The notes beneath the pieces are model-generated. The model was not told the origin of the DNA. It saw only the letters and a list, made by a program, of their open reading frames with translations, and searched no databases. Source: a bacterium SCSIO 12844 (lineage in GTDB: Bacteria; Pseudomonadota; Gammaproteobacteria; Francisellales; Francisellaceae). From it: a stretch of DNA of 64,000 nt. The stretch covers positions 2,170,001 to 2,234,000 of the forward strand of contig CP073743.1 in assembly GCA_024397935.1 (NCBI GenBank). Reading direction: 5' to 3'. Positions 18,844-32,993 of this stretch are shown piece by piece; position 1 is the first letter of the stretch; every line of letters starts with the position of its first letter. A program made the translations under genes and the position numbers.

Positions 18844-20712
18844 ATGAATATTGACGTTAATCAACCTTATGTGAAAACGATACCATTACTATTTTTAATC
18901 ATTTTACTGATTGCTTCTAATTTAGGTTATGCATCAACAAATGAAAAAAACAAAAATACAGAAGAGAAAAATCTTGAAGTAAGTATTAATATTTCATCTA
19001 ATGGTAATTTAATTACCACAACAACTAACAATTTAATTCCAACTGTCACAGAGAATGACAAAATCATTGAGCAAATAAAAAATAACTTATCTATTCTACG
19101 ATATAAATCCTATGCGCTTGAAGATATTAATCATTTAAGGCTTTTTTATAATTCAATCCCAGAAGAAACAAAAAACACGCTAATTAATTTTGGTTACTTT
19201 ACTCCCGATGTAAATGTTTCTCTCAAACAAGAAGAAAACACATGGTTAATTGACATTAACATTAAGTTAAATCAACCAACGATCATCAAGAAAATTCAAA
19301 TTACAACAACACCAAAAATCTACCATTTAGACCAAAAGTTATTAAAATCACTACCAATAAAAGAAGATACAGTTCTAATTCAAAATGACTATCTATCTGC
19401 AAAAAGCCAAGTTTTAACAACGGTTAATGAAGCAGGTTATCTTGATGCTGTTTTAGATAGTAGCAAAATTCTTGTCAATAAAGATAATCATACTGCTGAA
19501 ATAGATTTTCATATTACCTTAGGTAAACGCTACCATTATGGCAAAATTACAATTATCCAAAAAAAATATCTCTTTGATACTGATTTTCTTAAAAAATTCA
19601 TACCAATTAAACAAGGGCAAACCTATGATGCCAGTCAAATTAATAAAACACAAAAACAACTTGATCAAAGTGCTTATTTTTCAAGTGTATCGGTTATTCC
19701 AAACTTAAAAAAAAGAAACTCACATACAGGTGAAGTACCAATTAGAGTTGAAGTGGTTGCTCGTGAGTCACAAGCTTATTCGATCGGTCTTGGTTATGGT
19801 ACATTTACAGGCCCAAGAATGACTTTAGGTGCCACCTATCCACATTTATCAGCTGATGGTCATAATGCATCACTACAATTACAAGTCTCAAAGATTAATA
19901 CCTCTTTTTTAGCTCAATACTTAATCCCTGGTAAAGATCCTGTTCATACTTATTGGAGTATTAATGCGCAGCAAAGCCTTTATGATTTAATTCCCTATCA
20001 GGCATTAGAAACGTTAATCGGCATTAACTATATCGACAATATTACTAAAAGCATTTCAGTTAATTTAGGATTACATGAATATATTATACGCTATACCACG
20101 CCATTAAATAGCGATACATCTTCTGCTAATTATTTAGTACCAAGTGTTAATGTATCATACAGTCACCGCCAACCTGACGGTTTTTTTGACAATGGCTTTA
20201 TGTTTAGCGATCTTGTTCAAGCAGCACCATCCATTAATCATATTTCAGATGAAGCATTTATAAGAAATCTAGCGACACTAAGGATTGCTTTGCCTATCTA
20301 TGCTCAATGGACACGGTTTATTTCCAGTTATAATTTTGGTGCACTTTCTACAAATGATATTACAACCATTGCGCCTGAGTTTCGTTTTTATGCGGGAGGC
20401 ATTGGAACGTTACTCGGTTATGCTTATTTAAGCCAAGGCCCTGAATTAGATGGCAATTTAACTGGTGGGCGCTATTTACTAACTGCTAGTGCAGGTATTG
20501 AGCAACGCATCTATGGTAATTTCAGCACCGTTCTCTACTATAATGTAGGTAATGCTTTTAACCAATTTAATGATGTTAGCCCGTTGCATGCCGCAGGAAT
20601 TGGATTGAGCTGGCGTTCACCTTTAGGGCCAGTTGTAGGCTATTTAACACGCACATTAAATAGTGGTGATGAACATTGGCGATTTGATTTTAGTATAGGA
20701 ACTTATTTTTAA
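18844..20712 (+). CDS. tamA: TamA, outer-membrane translocation/assembly protein (Omp85 family)
   Basis: TamA is an Omp85-family beta-barrel of the outer membrane that works with TamB in outer-membrane biogenesis. The 622-residue protein has an N-terminal signal peptide (hydrophobic core about 13-30, ending LGYAS), POTRA-like repeats (about 75-330, including VNEAGYLDAVLDSSKI and GKRYHYGKITI), then a barrel domain with the YSIGLGYGTFTGPRMTLGA strand and a C-terminal block ending in RFDFSIGTYF, an aromatic-terminated strand. The TamB gene begins at the very next base after the stop (TAA-ATG). It diverges from tadA, with about 115 bases between them. Confidence 0.92.
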   Translation: MNIDVNQPYVKTIPLLFLIILLIASNLGYASTNEKNKNTEEKNLEVSINISSNGNLITTTTNNLIPTVTENDKIIEQIKNNLSILRYKSYALEDINHLRLFYNSIPEETKNTLINFGYFTPDVNVSLKQEENTWLIDINIKLNQPTIIKKIQITTTPKIYHLDQKLLKSLPIKEDTVLIQNDYLSAKSQVLTTVNEAGYLDAVLDSSKILVNKDNHTAEIDFHITLGKRYHYGKITIIQKKYLFDTDFLKKFIPIKQGQTYDASQINKTQKQLDQSAYFSSVSVIPNLKKRNSHTGEVPIRVEVVARESQAYSIGLGYGTFTGPRMTLGATYPHLSADGHNASLQLQVSKINTSFLAQYLIPGKDPVHTYWSINAQQSLYDLIPYQALETLIGINYIDNITKSISVNLGLHEYIIRYTTPLNSDTSSANYLVPSVNVSYSHRQPDGFFDNGFMFSDLVQAAPSINHISDEAFIRNLATLRIALPIYAQWTRFISSYNFGALSTNDITTIAPEFRFYAGGIGTLLGYAYLSQGPELDGNLTGGRYLLTASAGIEQRIYGNFSTVLYYNVGNAFNQFNDVSPLHAAGIGLSWRSPLGPVVGYLTRTLNSGDEHWRFDFSIGTYF

Positions 20713-23700
20713 ATGAAGAAAACCATTAAATACTCTTCAACAATATTACTTAGCTTTTTAATTGGTATTTTCATATTTGGCGTTATGCTTTTTTATACTC
20801 ATAGTGGCTTAAAAATCATTATCGCAGGTGCTAACTTTTTCTTAAATTCACATGGCATTGAAATCCAAAGTAAAGACCTAAAAGGAACATTAAGTAACTT
20901 TTATATTAGTAAAATTAATGTTCATATCGATGAAACATCAGTGGAGATTAAAGGAGCACAAGTCAAATGGTATCCACAACTTTTAATTGCTGGTACTTTT
21001 AATATTAATTCTATTATTGCTGATAATGTTAAAGTAACCGTTAATACAGATCATCATGACGACGACAGTCAAAATAAAAATGACGATGATCATGATAATG
21101 ATTTTAATTGGCCAACCTACGCCAAAAGTATTCGTATTAAAAATATACAAGTCTATGTTGATCAGCATACTACAGTCCATGCTGAAAATTTTTACACCAA
21201 AGCACAATTAGTAAACCACCAACTTCGCATTTCAAATGGATCATTTTTTTATAAAGACATACCAACAGATGCCTATTCTGTAAATGGGACATTATTTCTT
21301 AAGCCTCCATTTAAATTTAAAGCAAATTTAAATTTAAGACCTGAAATTAGCAACACAAACATAATTGCAAATGCAGAAATTGATGCACCGCTTAAACACT
21401 ACTTTGCAGCAAAAGTTATTTTCAATGGTACTGTATTTTCACAAGAATTATTTGCTAAAGCATATCTTAAAGCTTCAGATAAAAATGTTAGACTAGATGT
21501 TAAACAGTTTAATAGCACTATTGGATTAGGAAATGCTATATTTAACTTTACACCTGATACTAATGTTTTAAAAAGTGACTTATCTTTAAATATACCCAGA
21601 TATAAATTTCCCGCTCAATTAGATACAGTCCAATTATCTATGGCAGTTGACCTTAGCCACATTATTAATTATAAAATTGATCAAACACAAACGATGAGTT
21701 TTACTGATTGCACGTTAACTGTGAATCGATATCGTCAAGCCTGCCAGTTTAGATTAGAACAGGCAGGTAAAAGTATTTTTCTTAGTCATTTTCTTTTAGG
21801 TGATCATAACCAATATATTAAAGCAAATGGCAAAATATACCCTCTTTTTGATTTTTCTTGGCAAGCAAATATAGATAATGTTAATCGATTCTTACCTGAT
21901 ATATCCGGCCACTTACAGTCTGATGGTTATTTATATGGCACATTATCAAATCCAGGCCTATCAACCTTAGTTCAGTTTAATAATGCTAAATACCTTAAAC
22001 ATTCCCTTGGAAATTATGATGCACGCATTAGCCTTAGAAATAATTATTTGGACTCAAGTTTAAAAATAAACACACCACAAGGTTTAACAGCAAAGATCAA
22101 CCTTAAAGGTGAAAAAAAAGATAATATTTGGTCTTTTAGTCTTTTAGATAGCAAGATCAATGATAAAACATTAGGCCAATGGTTGCTTTATCAAAGCCAT
22201 GCAATAACTTTTAATACTGATAGAGCATATTTAAGGGTACCAAATGTTTGTCTTTTATCAGGCAAACAAAGTATATGTAGTACATTTAGTTTATCAAACT
22301 ACTTTGTCAAAGCTAGACTTCAAACACATACAAAACCCGACCCTTACTTTAAACTGCTACTTCCCAGACTAGAAACTGAAAATGGCCTACTTAACACAAA
22401 GATATTTTATTATAACGTAAAATGGTTTCCTACTTGGCTAACGATGCAAGCAGACCTTGATTCAATCAATTTACGTTTAGGTTCTTTATCTGATGCTTTA
22501 ATTCAAAAAGAAAAGTATACGACTATTGATTTTATTGACTTTTCATTTAGTCAATTTGACCACGCAGCAACGGTTAATACTCATACAAGCATCAACCATA
22601 AATCTAATGTCAAATTAGACCTGCTTTTAACCAATATTCATCATTTTAATCAGCTTAATGAAATTAGAATGAAAGGCACATTAAGTACAGAGATTAATGA
22701 TCTTGGATTCTTAAACTTCCTAACTAAATATCCTGTTAATATCTGTGGTAATTTAAATAGTCAGTTAGCGTTAAGCGGTGTACTTTCTGATCCAAATATC
22801 TCTGGTGTTGCTAATATCCAAAATGCTAAAGTTCAACTGTATAATTACAATAGTGAAATTAATCAAATTACACTAAGAGCACAAGGAAAAAATAAACATT
22901 GGCAAGTAACCGGCAGTGGCTATAGCAAAAATAAACCACTTAACTTTAATGCTGATATTAATTGGGATAAACAACTAATCATTCAAAGTACTTTAAAAGG
23001 CAATAATATTGAAATCGCCAATATTCCTCCTATCCAACTAACCATATCCCCTGATCTTGCATTAATATATGATTATGATAGCGAGTTTAAATTAAGTGGT
23101 CACATTTCAATTGATCATGCTAAAATCCATGGTGATGACTTACCTAACTTATCAAGTGCTAATCAGATGCAAGCCGATGTTGTCTATGTGAGTGCTGATA
23201 ATCGACCAGTTGCTATAACAACTAAAATTCCATTAGCACTTAATTTACAACTTCTTTTAGGCGATGACACCAAACTTTATGGTTTTGGACTTAAGTCCTA
23301 TTTTACGGGAAAATTAAATATTCAAGCTCAACCACATCAAAATGCAGTTGCAGCAGGTAAAGTTCGCCTAAAAGATGCCGTATATACTTTCTATGGCAAG
23401 CAATTTATGATTCAAGATAGTTCCGCTGTCTCATTCACCAATAGCCCACTTGATAATCCATATTTGAATATTACAGCTAATTATCAAATTCCAGCACAAC
23501 AACAATTATCATTAAATTCACCAGATGTTATTGGTGTTCATGTACTTGGCACATTAAAAAGTCCAATTGTTTCTTTCTTTTCAACCCCTGCTATGTCACA
23601 AGCTAATATTTTAAGTTATATTGTTTTAGGTCAATCATTAGATAATAGTGATAACTTTTCTAAAGAGCAGCAGCAACAACTATCATCTGCAGCACTCGCA

Positions 23701-24042
23701 TTAGCACTTAATGGTGGCAGCTCTGTTATCCTTCAAGATGTTCAAAGTAAATTTGGTATTACCGATATTTCATTTGGTACAATTCAACAAGGACAAATCT
23801 TAACTGATCAGCTTCAACCTACATCACCTGCTGCTACGCAAACTGGTAATCAAAATAATACAGCACTATTTATTGGTAAAGCATTAACGCCACATTTATA
23901 CATTAACTATGGTGTTGGTATCTTTACTGGTGAACAACTAGTACAAGCTATCTATCGCTTAGATAAAAATTGGCGACTACAAGCAGATTACACCAACTTA
24001 GATACAGGTGCAGATATTATTTACCAGTTCTTAGTAGATTAA
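20713..24042 (+). CDS. tamB: TamB, inner-membrane-anchored AsmA-like translocation protein
   Basis: TamB is a very long periplasm-spanning beta-taco protein anchored in the inner membrane, partner of TamA and implicated in phospholipid transport to the outer membrane. The 1109-residue product has one N-terminal helix (about 8-30) and a long beta-rich body. Its C-terminal DUF490 region includes GKVRLKDAVYTFYGKQF (about 885-901) and the final strands NWRLQADYTNLDTGADIIYQF. A His/Asp-rich loop lies near residues 113-133, which I do not know as a family feature. E. coli TamB is about 1260 residues. It abuts tamA with no gap, so expression is coupled. Confidence 0.92.
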   Translation: MKKTIKYSSTILLSFLIGIFIFGVMLFYTHSGLKIIIAGANFFLNSHGIEIQSKDLKGTLSNFYISKINVHIDETSVEIKGAQVKWYPQLLIAGTFNINSIIADNVKVTVNTDHHDDDSQNKNDDDHDNDFNWPTYAKSIRIKNIQVYVDQHTTVHAENFYTKAQLVNHQLRISNGSFFYKDIPTDAYSVNGTLFLKPPFKFKANLNLRPEISNTNIIANAEIDAPLKHYFAAKVIFNGTVFSQELFAKAYLKASDKNVRLDVKQFNSTIGLGNAIFNFTPDTNVLKSDLSLNIPRYKFPAQLDTVQLSMAVDLSHIINYKIDQTQTMSFTDCTLTVNRYRQACQFRLEQAGKSIFLSHFLLGDHNQYIKANGKIYPLFDFSWQANIDNVNRFLPDISGHLQSDGYLYGTLSNPGLSTLVQFNNAKYLKHSLGNYDARISLRNNYLDSSLKINTPQGLTAKINLKGEKKDNIWSFSLLDSKINDKTLGQWLLYQSHAITFNTDRAYLRVPNVCLLSGKQSICSTFSLSNYFVKARLQTHTKPDPYFKLLLPRLETENGLLNTKIFYYNVKWFPTWLTMQADLDSINLRLGSLSDALIQKEKYTTIDFIDFSFSQFDHAATVNTHTSINHKSNVKLDLLLTNIHHFNQLNEIRMKGTLSTEINDLGFLNFLTKYPVNICGNLNSQLALSGVLSDPNISGVANIQNAKVQLYNYNSEINQITLRAQGKNKHWQVTGSGYSKNKPLNFNADINWDKQLIIQSTLKGNNIEIANIPPIQLTISPDLALIYDYDSEFKLSGHISIDHAKIHGDDLPNLSSANQMQADVVYVSADNRPVAITTKIPLALNLQLLLGDDTKLYGFGLKSYFTGKLNIQAQPHQNAVAAGKVRLKDAVYTFYGKQFMIQDSSAVSFTNSPLDNPYLNITANYQIPAQQQLSLNSPDVIGVHVLGTLKSPIVSFFSTPAMSQANILSYIVLGQSLDNSDNFSKEQQQQLSSAALALALNGGSSVILQDVQSKFGITDISFGTIQQGQILTDQLQPTSPAATQTGNQNNTALFIGKALTPHLYINYGVGIFTGEQLVQAIYRLDKNWRLQADYTNLDTGADIIYQFLVD

Positions 24043-24145
24043 ACTTTTCAATAAAGATAAAAAGCCAACATTAATCATAGTATTTTTTCTAGTATCTCGT
24101 AAAATACCTTTATCTTTCATCAAATTTTAAGGAAATTTGACTATT

Positions 24146-24805
24146 ATGAATAAACCTTATGAGTTACTTATCTTTGATTGGGATGGTACATTAGTTAACT
24201 CAAGAGCAAAAATTTTCAACGCCGTACGACATGGCTGTAAAATACATAATTATCCAGACCCTAGTGACGAGCAATTAGCCAACCAAGTTGGTTTAGCACT
24301 AGAAAAATCCTTTCAAAACCTTTATCCAGATGAGACTAACTTGCCTATTCAATCAATGATTGATGGCTATGAAGAATATTTCTATAATAACCCCAATGAA
24401 TCTCAGTTATTTGAAGGCACCTATGAAATTTTAAAGCAACTTGAGACATCAGATTATTTGTTGGCAATTGCTACAGGCAAACGCAGAGAACCATTAGAAC
24501 ATGATCTAAAAAACTTCGGTATTGATCATTTCTTTACCATCACGCGCACACCTAATGAGTCACCGTCAAAACCAAACCCACAAATGCTATTTGACATTTT
24601 AGATTATACAGGTCTTAACCCAAATCAAGCAATTATGATTGGTGATAGTATTTTTGATTTACAAGCTGCTGAAAATGCCAATATGGATGCGATTGCTGTT
24701 AGCTATGGCATTAAATCAATTGATGTATTAAAAGATTATCATCATAGTTATGTTTTAGATAAAATTACTGATTTACCTAAATTACTTCACTCTATTAACA
24801 ATTAA
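24146..24805 (+). CDS. HAD-superfamily phosphatase (phosphoglycolate phosphatase-like)
   Basis: The protein shows the four HAD motifs: FDWDGTLVNSR (nucleophile and acid Asp), AIATGKRRE (Thr), KPNPQM (Lys) and MIGDSIFDLQAA (metal Asp), with a helical cap between the first two. It belongs to the Gph/PhnX-like HAD-IA group of small-molecule phosphatases; the substrate is unknown. I chose the ATG at 24146 (219 residues) because the AAGGAAA ribosome site at 24130-24135 is well spaced for it; an in-frame TTG at 24137 lies too close. It stands alone after tamB. Confidence 0.85.
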   Translation: MNKPYELLIFDWDGTLVNSRAKIFNAVRHGCKIHNYPDPSDEQLANQVGLALEKSFQNLYPDETNLPIQSMIDGYEEYFYNNPNESQLFEGTYEILKQLETSDYLLAIATGKRREPLEHDLKNFGIDHFFTITRTPNESPSKPNPQMLFDILDYTGLNPNQAIMIGDSIFDLQAAENANMDAIAVSYGIKSIDVLKDYHHSYVLDKITDLPKLLHSINN

Positions 24806-24971
24806 ACTGTCTCTATATTTATAAAATTGAAATAAAATATATTAAAAATTTCATATAAGAAACTAATTTACAGCATATTTTTAAAACTTAAATTGATACA
24901 AACTATTACTTATCACACATCAATTAATCACATACAATATCTGAACTCTAAATAATTCAAAAGGTATTCCT

Positions 24972-26294
24972 ATGGGTGGTCGCAAATTTAAATATAATAA
25001 TTATCAAACTAAGCCTAGTTATCAAAATAACTGGCAAAAAAAACAAAGCCAAAAATATAACTCTAGCAAAACAAATCAACAACAATATAAGCATAAACTT
25101 TCAAAAGTAGTAAACTCTAGCAGTTATACTATAAATAGTGATTTTGAAGGACTTTTTGCAAACAATAGTTATCACAATCAGAATTATTATCATCGTGGAA
25201 GAAGTATTTCATTTTCAGGTAACTATTCTAAATATTCATTAGTTTTCTTAATACTTTTAATGCTTGCTGGCAGTGCTTATGCTAATGCAACTGTATCCCT
25301 ACCTACTAATGCACCGTTAATTAGATTAGACTCCCCCTTAACCACATGTACAGTAAAATCTGATGGTGTTAGTGCTGGAAAGTTATGCACAATCAATAAT
25401 AATCTATTCGTCTTAAAAGCCCTAGAACAACCAAAAGAATTACATGTCTCTCCTGATATGCTCCAAGGATTTCAAAATTTAAATTATTTAAAAAAATCAG
25501 GTATTTCAGTACCTGAGAACACTTTTATCTATGAACCCTCTGGAACGGTTGATCACAGCGGAAAAACAATAAAAGCTGAGTATTATTTAGGATCAAAATT
25601 TGAAAAGGATTTTACGCCGGCAAGTAAAATTTCTAAACGAATACGTTCAAACTATCTTAAAGATCAAAAAAAAGGCTTCACTATTTTATCTGAAGCTGAG
25701 TATACAAGAGAAACTTACCTATCTAAAATAAGTGGAGAAAAAGGCCTCGCACAATTAGCTGTATGTGGCACAATTTTTTATGACATTACTAATAATGGCG
25801 GAAATTGGGGGTTTGCTAATAGTCGTTTAATGATTATTGATGCAGATCTATCACCTAAAAGTGCTGGAGAGTATCATACACTAGCTGGAGGAATGCCAGT
25901 TAATCTTAGCAGTGAGTTTAAACTTTACTTTTCTATTGAAACCCTAACTGAAATGCAATCTATCTATGAAGATATGCTAACTATACATCAAAGCAATCAA
26001 TTTTCTGAAGAAATAGCAATTGAGTATGATACCTATGGAGAAATTTTAAATAGTTATGTAGATATTATTACCAAAGCTATTAAAAAATTTGAAAATGATT
26101 TCGAATATAGTGAACCTACAATAGAAATTAACCAATATTTATCTAAAGAATTTCACCAGCAAGGTATTTTATTCAGACAGTCACTAGAAGAGCCTGAAAC
26201 AACACAACAACAAAAGCAGCCTGAAACCCTATTCAAAGATCAATACTCAATGATAGCACCCATAAACTTTGAAAGAAATCAATGTAACATATAA
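24972..26294 (+). CDS. Orphan protein with an atypical kinase-like motif set and an internal membrane segment
   Basis: I recognise no named family. The 440-residue protein starts with about 85 low-complexity residues rich in Asn, Gln, Tyr, Lys and Ser, then a hydrophobic stretch (88-104) ending SAYANA, like a late signal peptide or anchor. The remainder has an order suggestive of a distant protein-kinase fold: a glycine-containing loop SDGVSAGKLC (130-139), a VLK lysine (Lys149), an AEYYLGS hinge-like block, DITNNGGNWG (Asp271, Asn278) resembling a catalytic loop, and LMIIDADLS (Asp290/Asp292) resembling a metal-binding aspartate. That reading is inference. An AAAAGG site precedes the ATG. 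An IS element is inserted directly at the stop codon, which lies inside the target duplication, so the frame is intact but its natural 3' region is displaced. Confidence 0.6.
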   Translation: MGGRKFKYNNYQTKPSYQNNWQKKQSQKYNSSKTNQQQYKHKLSKVVNSSSYTINSDFEGLFANNSYHNQNYYHRGRSISFSGNYSKYSLVFLILLMLAGSAYANATVSLPTNAPLIRLDSPLTTCTVKSDGVSAGKLCTINNNLFVLKALEQPKELHVSPDMLQGFQNLNYLKKSGISVPENTFIYEPSGTVDHSGKTIKAEYYLGSKFEKDFTPASKISKRIRSNYLKDQKKGFTILSEAEYTRETYLSKISGEKGLAQLAVCGTIFYDITNNGGNWGFANSRLMIIDADLSPKSAGEYHTLAGGMPVNLSSEFKLYFSIETLTEMQSIYEDMLTIHQSNQFSEEIAIEYDTYGEILNSYVDIITKAIKKFENDFEYSEPTIEINQYLSKEFHQQGILFRQSLEEPETTQQQKQPETLFKDQYSMIAPINFERNQCNI

Positions 26295-26295
26295 T

Positions 26296-27849
26296 CAGCT
26301 ATTCCCGCTTAATTTTTCATTTAATTATTAATTCCATTAGCATTCTCATTGACAATACTTACCGCTACAGCATATGCACCGTATATTAGATTTTTATGTC
26401 TCATTAATAAATAACCGGGTATAGTTAAAAACACGATGTTCATGGCAAAATATAATTAACCAGTGTCGATGATCAATTGGGCTTTAACTTTTCCTGATAG
26501 GTGTAAATATAGCGCTTCCCAACTATTAATCTGTGCTATAAAAAAAGCACTTCTTATTCTGTCCCATAAACGACTTCTTGTCTCTAATTTTTTTAATGCC
26601 GACTTAAATAATGGACAGCATAGTTCTTGAATTTGATCTACCAAAAATGCCAATAGCATCAAAAAGCCAAATACTGTACATAAGTTGTTTGCTCCATGAC
26701 CAAAATTGTGTTCAAAATTATACCCTTGATTTTTTAATGTATTAAATGTCTCATTTTCAATTTTCCAGCGTGCACGTGCTCCTGTCATTATTTTAAATAC
26801 ATTGTTTGAATTAAGATCAAGGTCTGTCACCCAAGTAAAATGCTGTACTTTACCTTTTTTATTTGTCTGTTTATAAGACAAAAAGTTAACCTTAATATCA
26901 CTTCTAGTTTCATTTAATTCAGCTTGATTAACCCACTCAAATTCATGTTTAACACCCTCTAGTGACATCGACAAAAACTCGGATTTACTTGCTTTAACCC
27001 AGTCAAAAAGCCAGGTATGATCACTTGGTTTTACTCCTAGAATATAATGAATATTATGTTTGTTTAGGTCATCAATATGAGGGCCATTGGCATATAAGGC
27101 ATCTTCAACAAAAATCATTGCTAAGTGCGGGTGTTCTTGGCGAAGACGTTTAATTAAACGTTTCGCTGCATTTCGCTCACAATCATTTTTCTTTGTTCCA
27201 TCACTTTTAATAATTGGCTCAGGCGCTAATGGAATCACTTGCTTTATATCAGGATGTACAATCGAAGCACACAACATTTGATGATAATAAGTTTTTGTTC
27301 CATTACGGTGATGTTTTACACAGCAATTATCACAATGCACTTCATGTGATGAAAACATCCCTGTGCCGTCACTGGAAATCAAATAATAATCATTATAAAA
27401 ACAATATTGCTCTAGAACTTTACCTCTTTGTAGATTGCTTAGTAATGCATTAAATGACTGACGTAATTGAAGATAATCAATTTCATCTAAACGTTCACGT
27501 AAATATGTATCACATGGCACTTTTTCAACTTTATATAATGAGCTAATATTATTTTTAACCAAACTGCCCTCTGATCGCATATCTTTATCAAATTTAAGTA
27601 ATGAAGGATACTTCATTCCAAATACTGCCATGCCACACATCAAACAATCAACAAGTGAGTAAATGCTGGATGACTTCCTATCAGTAGCTTTTGCAAAGCT
27701 ATTTCTTAATGTGTGTAATAAACCTGGTATAGATAGATGTTTTTTAAATTGATTGTTCATTGTAAAATAACTAGGTTACGAAAAATAAATATATGATCGG
27801 TCTAAAAGTCTTTATTTGCAACCCGTGTCATTAATAGCGGGAATTGCTG
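26296..27849 (-). mobile_element. Insertion sequence, copy 1 (1554 bp)
   Basis: The element has imperfect terminal inverted repeats, CAGCAATTCCCGCT at the transposase start side (27849 end) and CAGCTATTCCCGCT at the other. It is flanked by a perfect 9-bp direct target duplication, ACATATAAT, at 26287-26295 and 27850-27858. It encodes one DDE transposase plus about 160 noncoding bases at its 3' end. The compared ends and the translated transposase match the copy at 52353-53906 exactly, which implies recent transposition. The nine-base duplication and DDE arrangement suggest the IS4 superfamily, but the group is not certain. Confidence 0.95.
26456..27760 (-). CDS. DDE transposase of IS copy 1
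   Basis: This 434-residue transposase catalyses movement of its element. Candidate catalytic acids are Asp131 (ISSDGTGMFSSHE), Asp220 (MIFVEDALYA) and Glu335 or Glu337 in RWKIENETFNTLKNQGYN, a C-terminal signature of IS4-like transposases. It contains a small Cys/His cluster (HCDNCCVKHH, 142-151). No frameshift or stop interrupts it, so it is probably active. The protein is identical to that of the second copy at 52442-53746. Confidence 0.9.
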   Translation of the reverse strand: MNNQFKKHLSIPGLLHTLRNSFAKATDRKSSSIYSLVDCLMCGMAVFGMKYPSLLKFDKDMRSEGSLVKNNISSLYKVEKVPCDTYLRERLDEIDYLQLRQSFNALLSNLQRGKVLEQYCFYNDYYLISSDGTGMFSSHEVHCDNCCVKHHRNGTKTYYHQMLCASIVHPDIKQVIPLAPEPIIKSDGTKKNDCERNAAKRLIKRLRQEHPHLAMIFVEDALYANGPHIDDLNKHNIHYILGVKPSDHTWLFDWVKASKSEFLSMSLEGVKHEFEWVNQAELNETRSDIKVNFLSYKQTNKKGKVQHFTWVTDLDLNSNNVFKIMTGARARWKIENETFNTLKNQGYNFEHNFGHGANNLCTVFGFLMLLAFLVDQIQELCCPLFKSALKKLETRSRLWDRIRSAFFIAQINSWEALYLHLSGKVKAQLIIDTG

Positions 27850-27967
27850 ACATATAATAAAGATAAAAATCAAGATGAAACAAATTTAATCACATTATTA
27901 ATATTACAATTTGTTTAATAATAAATGGTTTATATATAACTTAAATTAATAGACTTCAGAACTAAAA

Positions 27968-27992
27968 AAGCCCCAATGAAGGAGGCTTTTTG
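27968..27992 (-). terminator. Rho-independent terminator of the rRNA operon
   Basis: On the minus strand, AAAGCCTCC, a short loop (TTCATT) and GGGGCTTT form a stable stem followed by a run of T. It lies about ten bases after the 3' end of 5S rRNA, the expected place for the rrn terminator. Confidence 0.88.
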
Positions 27993-28002
27993 AATTAAAT
28001 CC

Positions 28003-28114
28003 CCGGTAATGCCCTACTTTCACATGGCAACTGCCACACTATCATCGGCGCAAAGTGGTTTCACTTCTGAGTTCGGCATGGAATCAGGTGGTTCACACTC
28101 GCTATACTCACCGG
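28003..28114 (-). rRNA. rrf: 5S ribosomal RNA
   Basis: The minus strand contains the universal 5S core CCATGCCGAACTCAGAAGTG, with complementary ends (CCCGGTGA at the start and TTACCGGGG at the end). It is the last product of the rrn operon, just before the terminator. End positions are approximate to a few bases. Confidence 0.93.
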
Positions 28115-28157
28115 GAAACTTTTTAGGTTTGACCCTTAACAATCTAGTCTACTGATA

Positions 28158-31050
<2,893 letters not shown>

Positions 31051-31063
31051 ATCAGTAAACTAA

Positions 31064-31077
31064 ATTGTTAAAGATCA
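31064..31077 (-). promoter_or_regulatory. boxA-like antitermination site before 23S
   Basis: The minus strand reads TGATCTTTAACAAT just upstream of 23S, one base from the E. coli boxA core TGCTCTTTAACA. boxA binds NusB/NusE to protect rRNA transcription from Rho. The match and position support the assignment. Confidence 0.7.
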
Positions 31078-31099
31078 ATATTAAACTCTTGAAATAATT

Positions 31100-31175
31100 T
31101 GGTGGAGCCAAGGAGGATCGAACTCCTGACCTCCTGCGTGCAAAGCAGGCGCTCTCCCAGCTGAGCTATGGCCCC
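31100..31175 (-). tRNA. tRNA-Ala (anticodon UGC)
   Basis: The minus strand folds into a complete cloverleaf from GGGGCCATAGCTCAGC to TTGGCTCCACCA, with an encoded CCA and anticodon TGC in the CTTTGCACG loop. It is the second spacer tRNA of the rrn operon, one base after tRNA-Ile. Confidence 0.96.
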
Positions 31176-31176
31176 A

Positions 31177-31253
<77 letters not shown>

Positions 31254-31319
31254 AAATTCTTCTTCAAGACATAACAGTTTCATATGTAAACACTTAACGT
31301 TCTTTTGTATTTTTACCTT

Positions 31320-32863
<1,544 letters not shown>

Positions 32864-32959
32864 TATCTCTGTAATTCATTGACAAGAACGTAAGTGTCTA
32901 CATATCAATCTATTTTTTAACCATCTTTGCCGCTGACCACTCTCAGGCGACAAGGGTGA

Positions 32960-32987
32960 ATTCTACCGATTCTGTAGGCTTTGTCAA
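32960..32987 (-). promoter_or_regulatory. rRNA operon promoter
   Basis: On the minus strand a perfect -35 hexamer, TTGACA (32982-32987), and TAGAAT as -10 (32960-32965) are separated by 16 bases. This lies about 100 bases upstream of 16S and only seven bases beyond the parC stop. No terminator is visible between parC and the operon, so parC transcripts may read into it. Confidence 0.8.
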
Positions 32988-32993
32988 CTAGTT

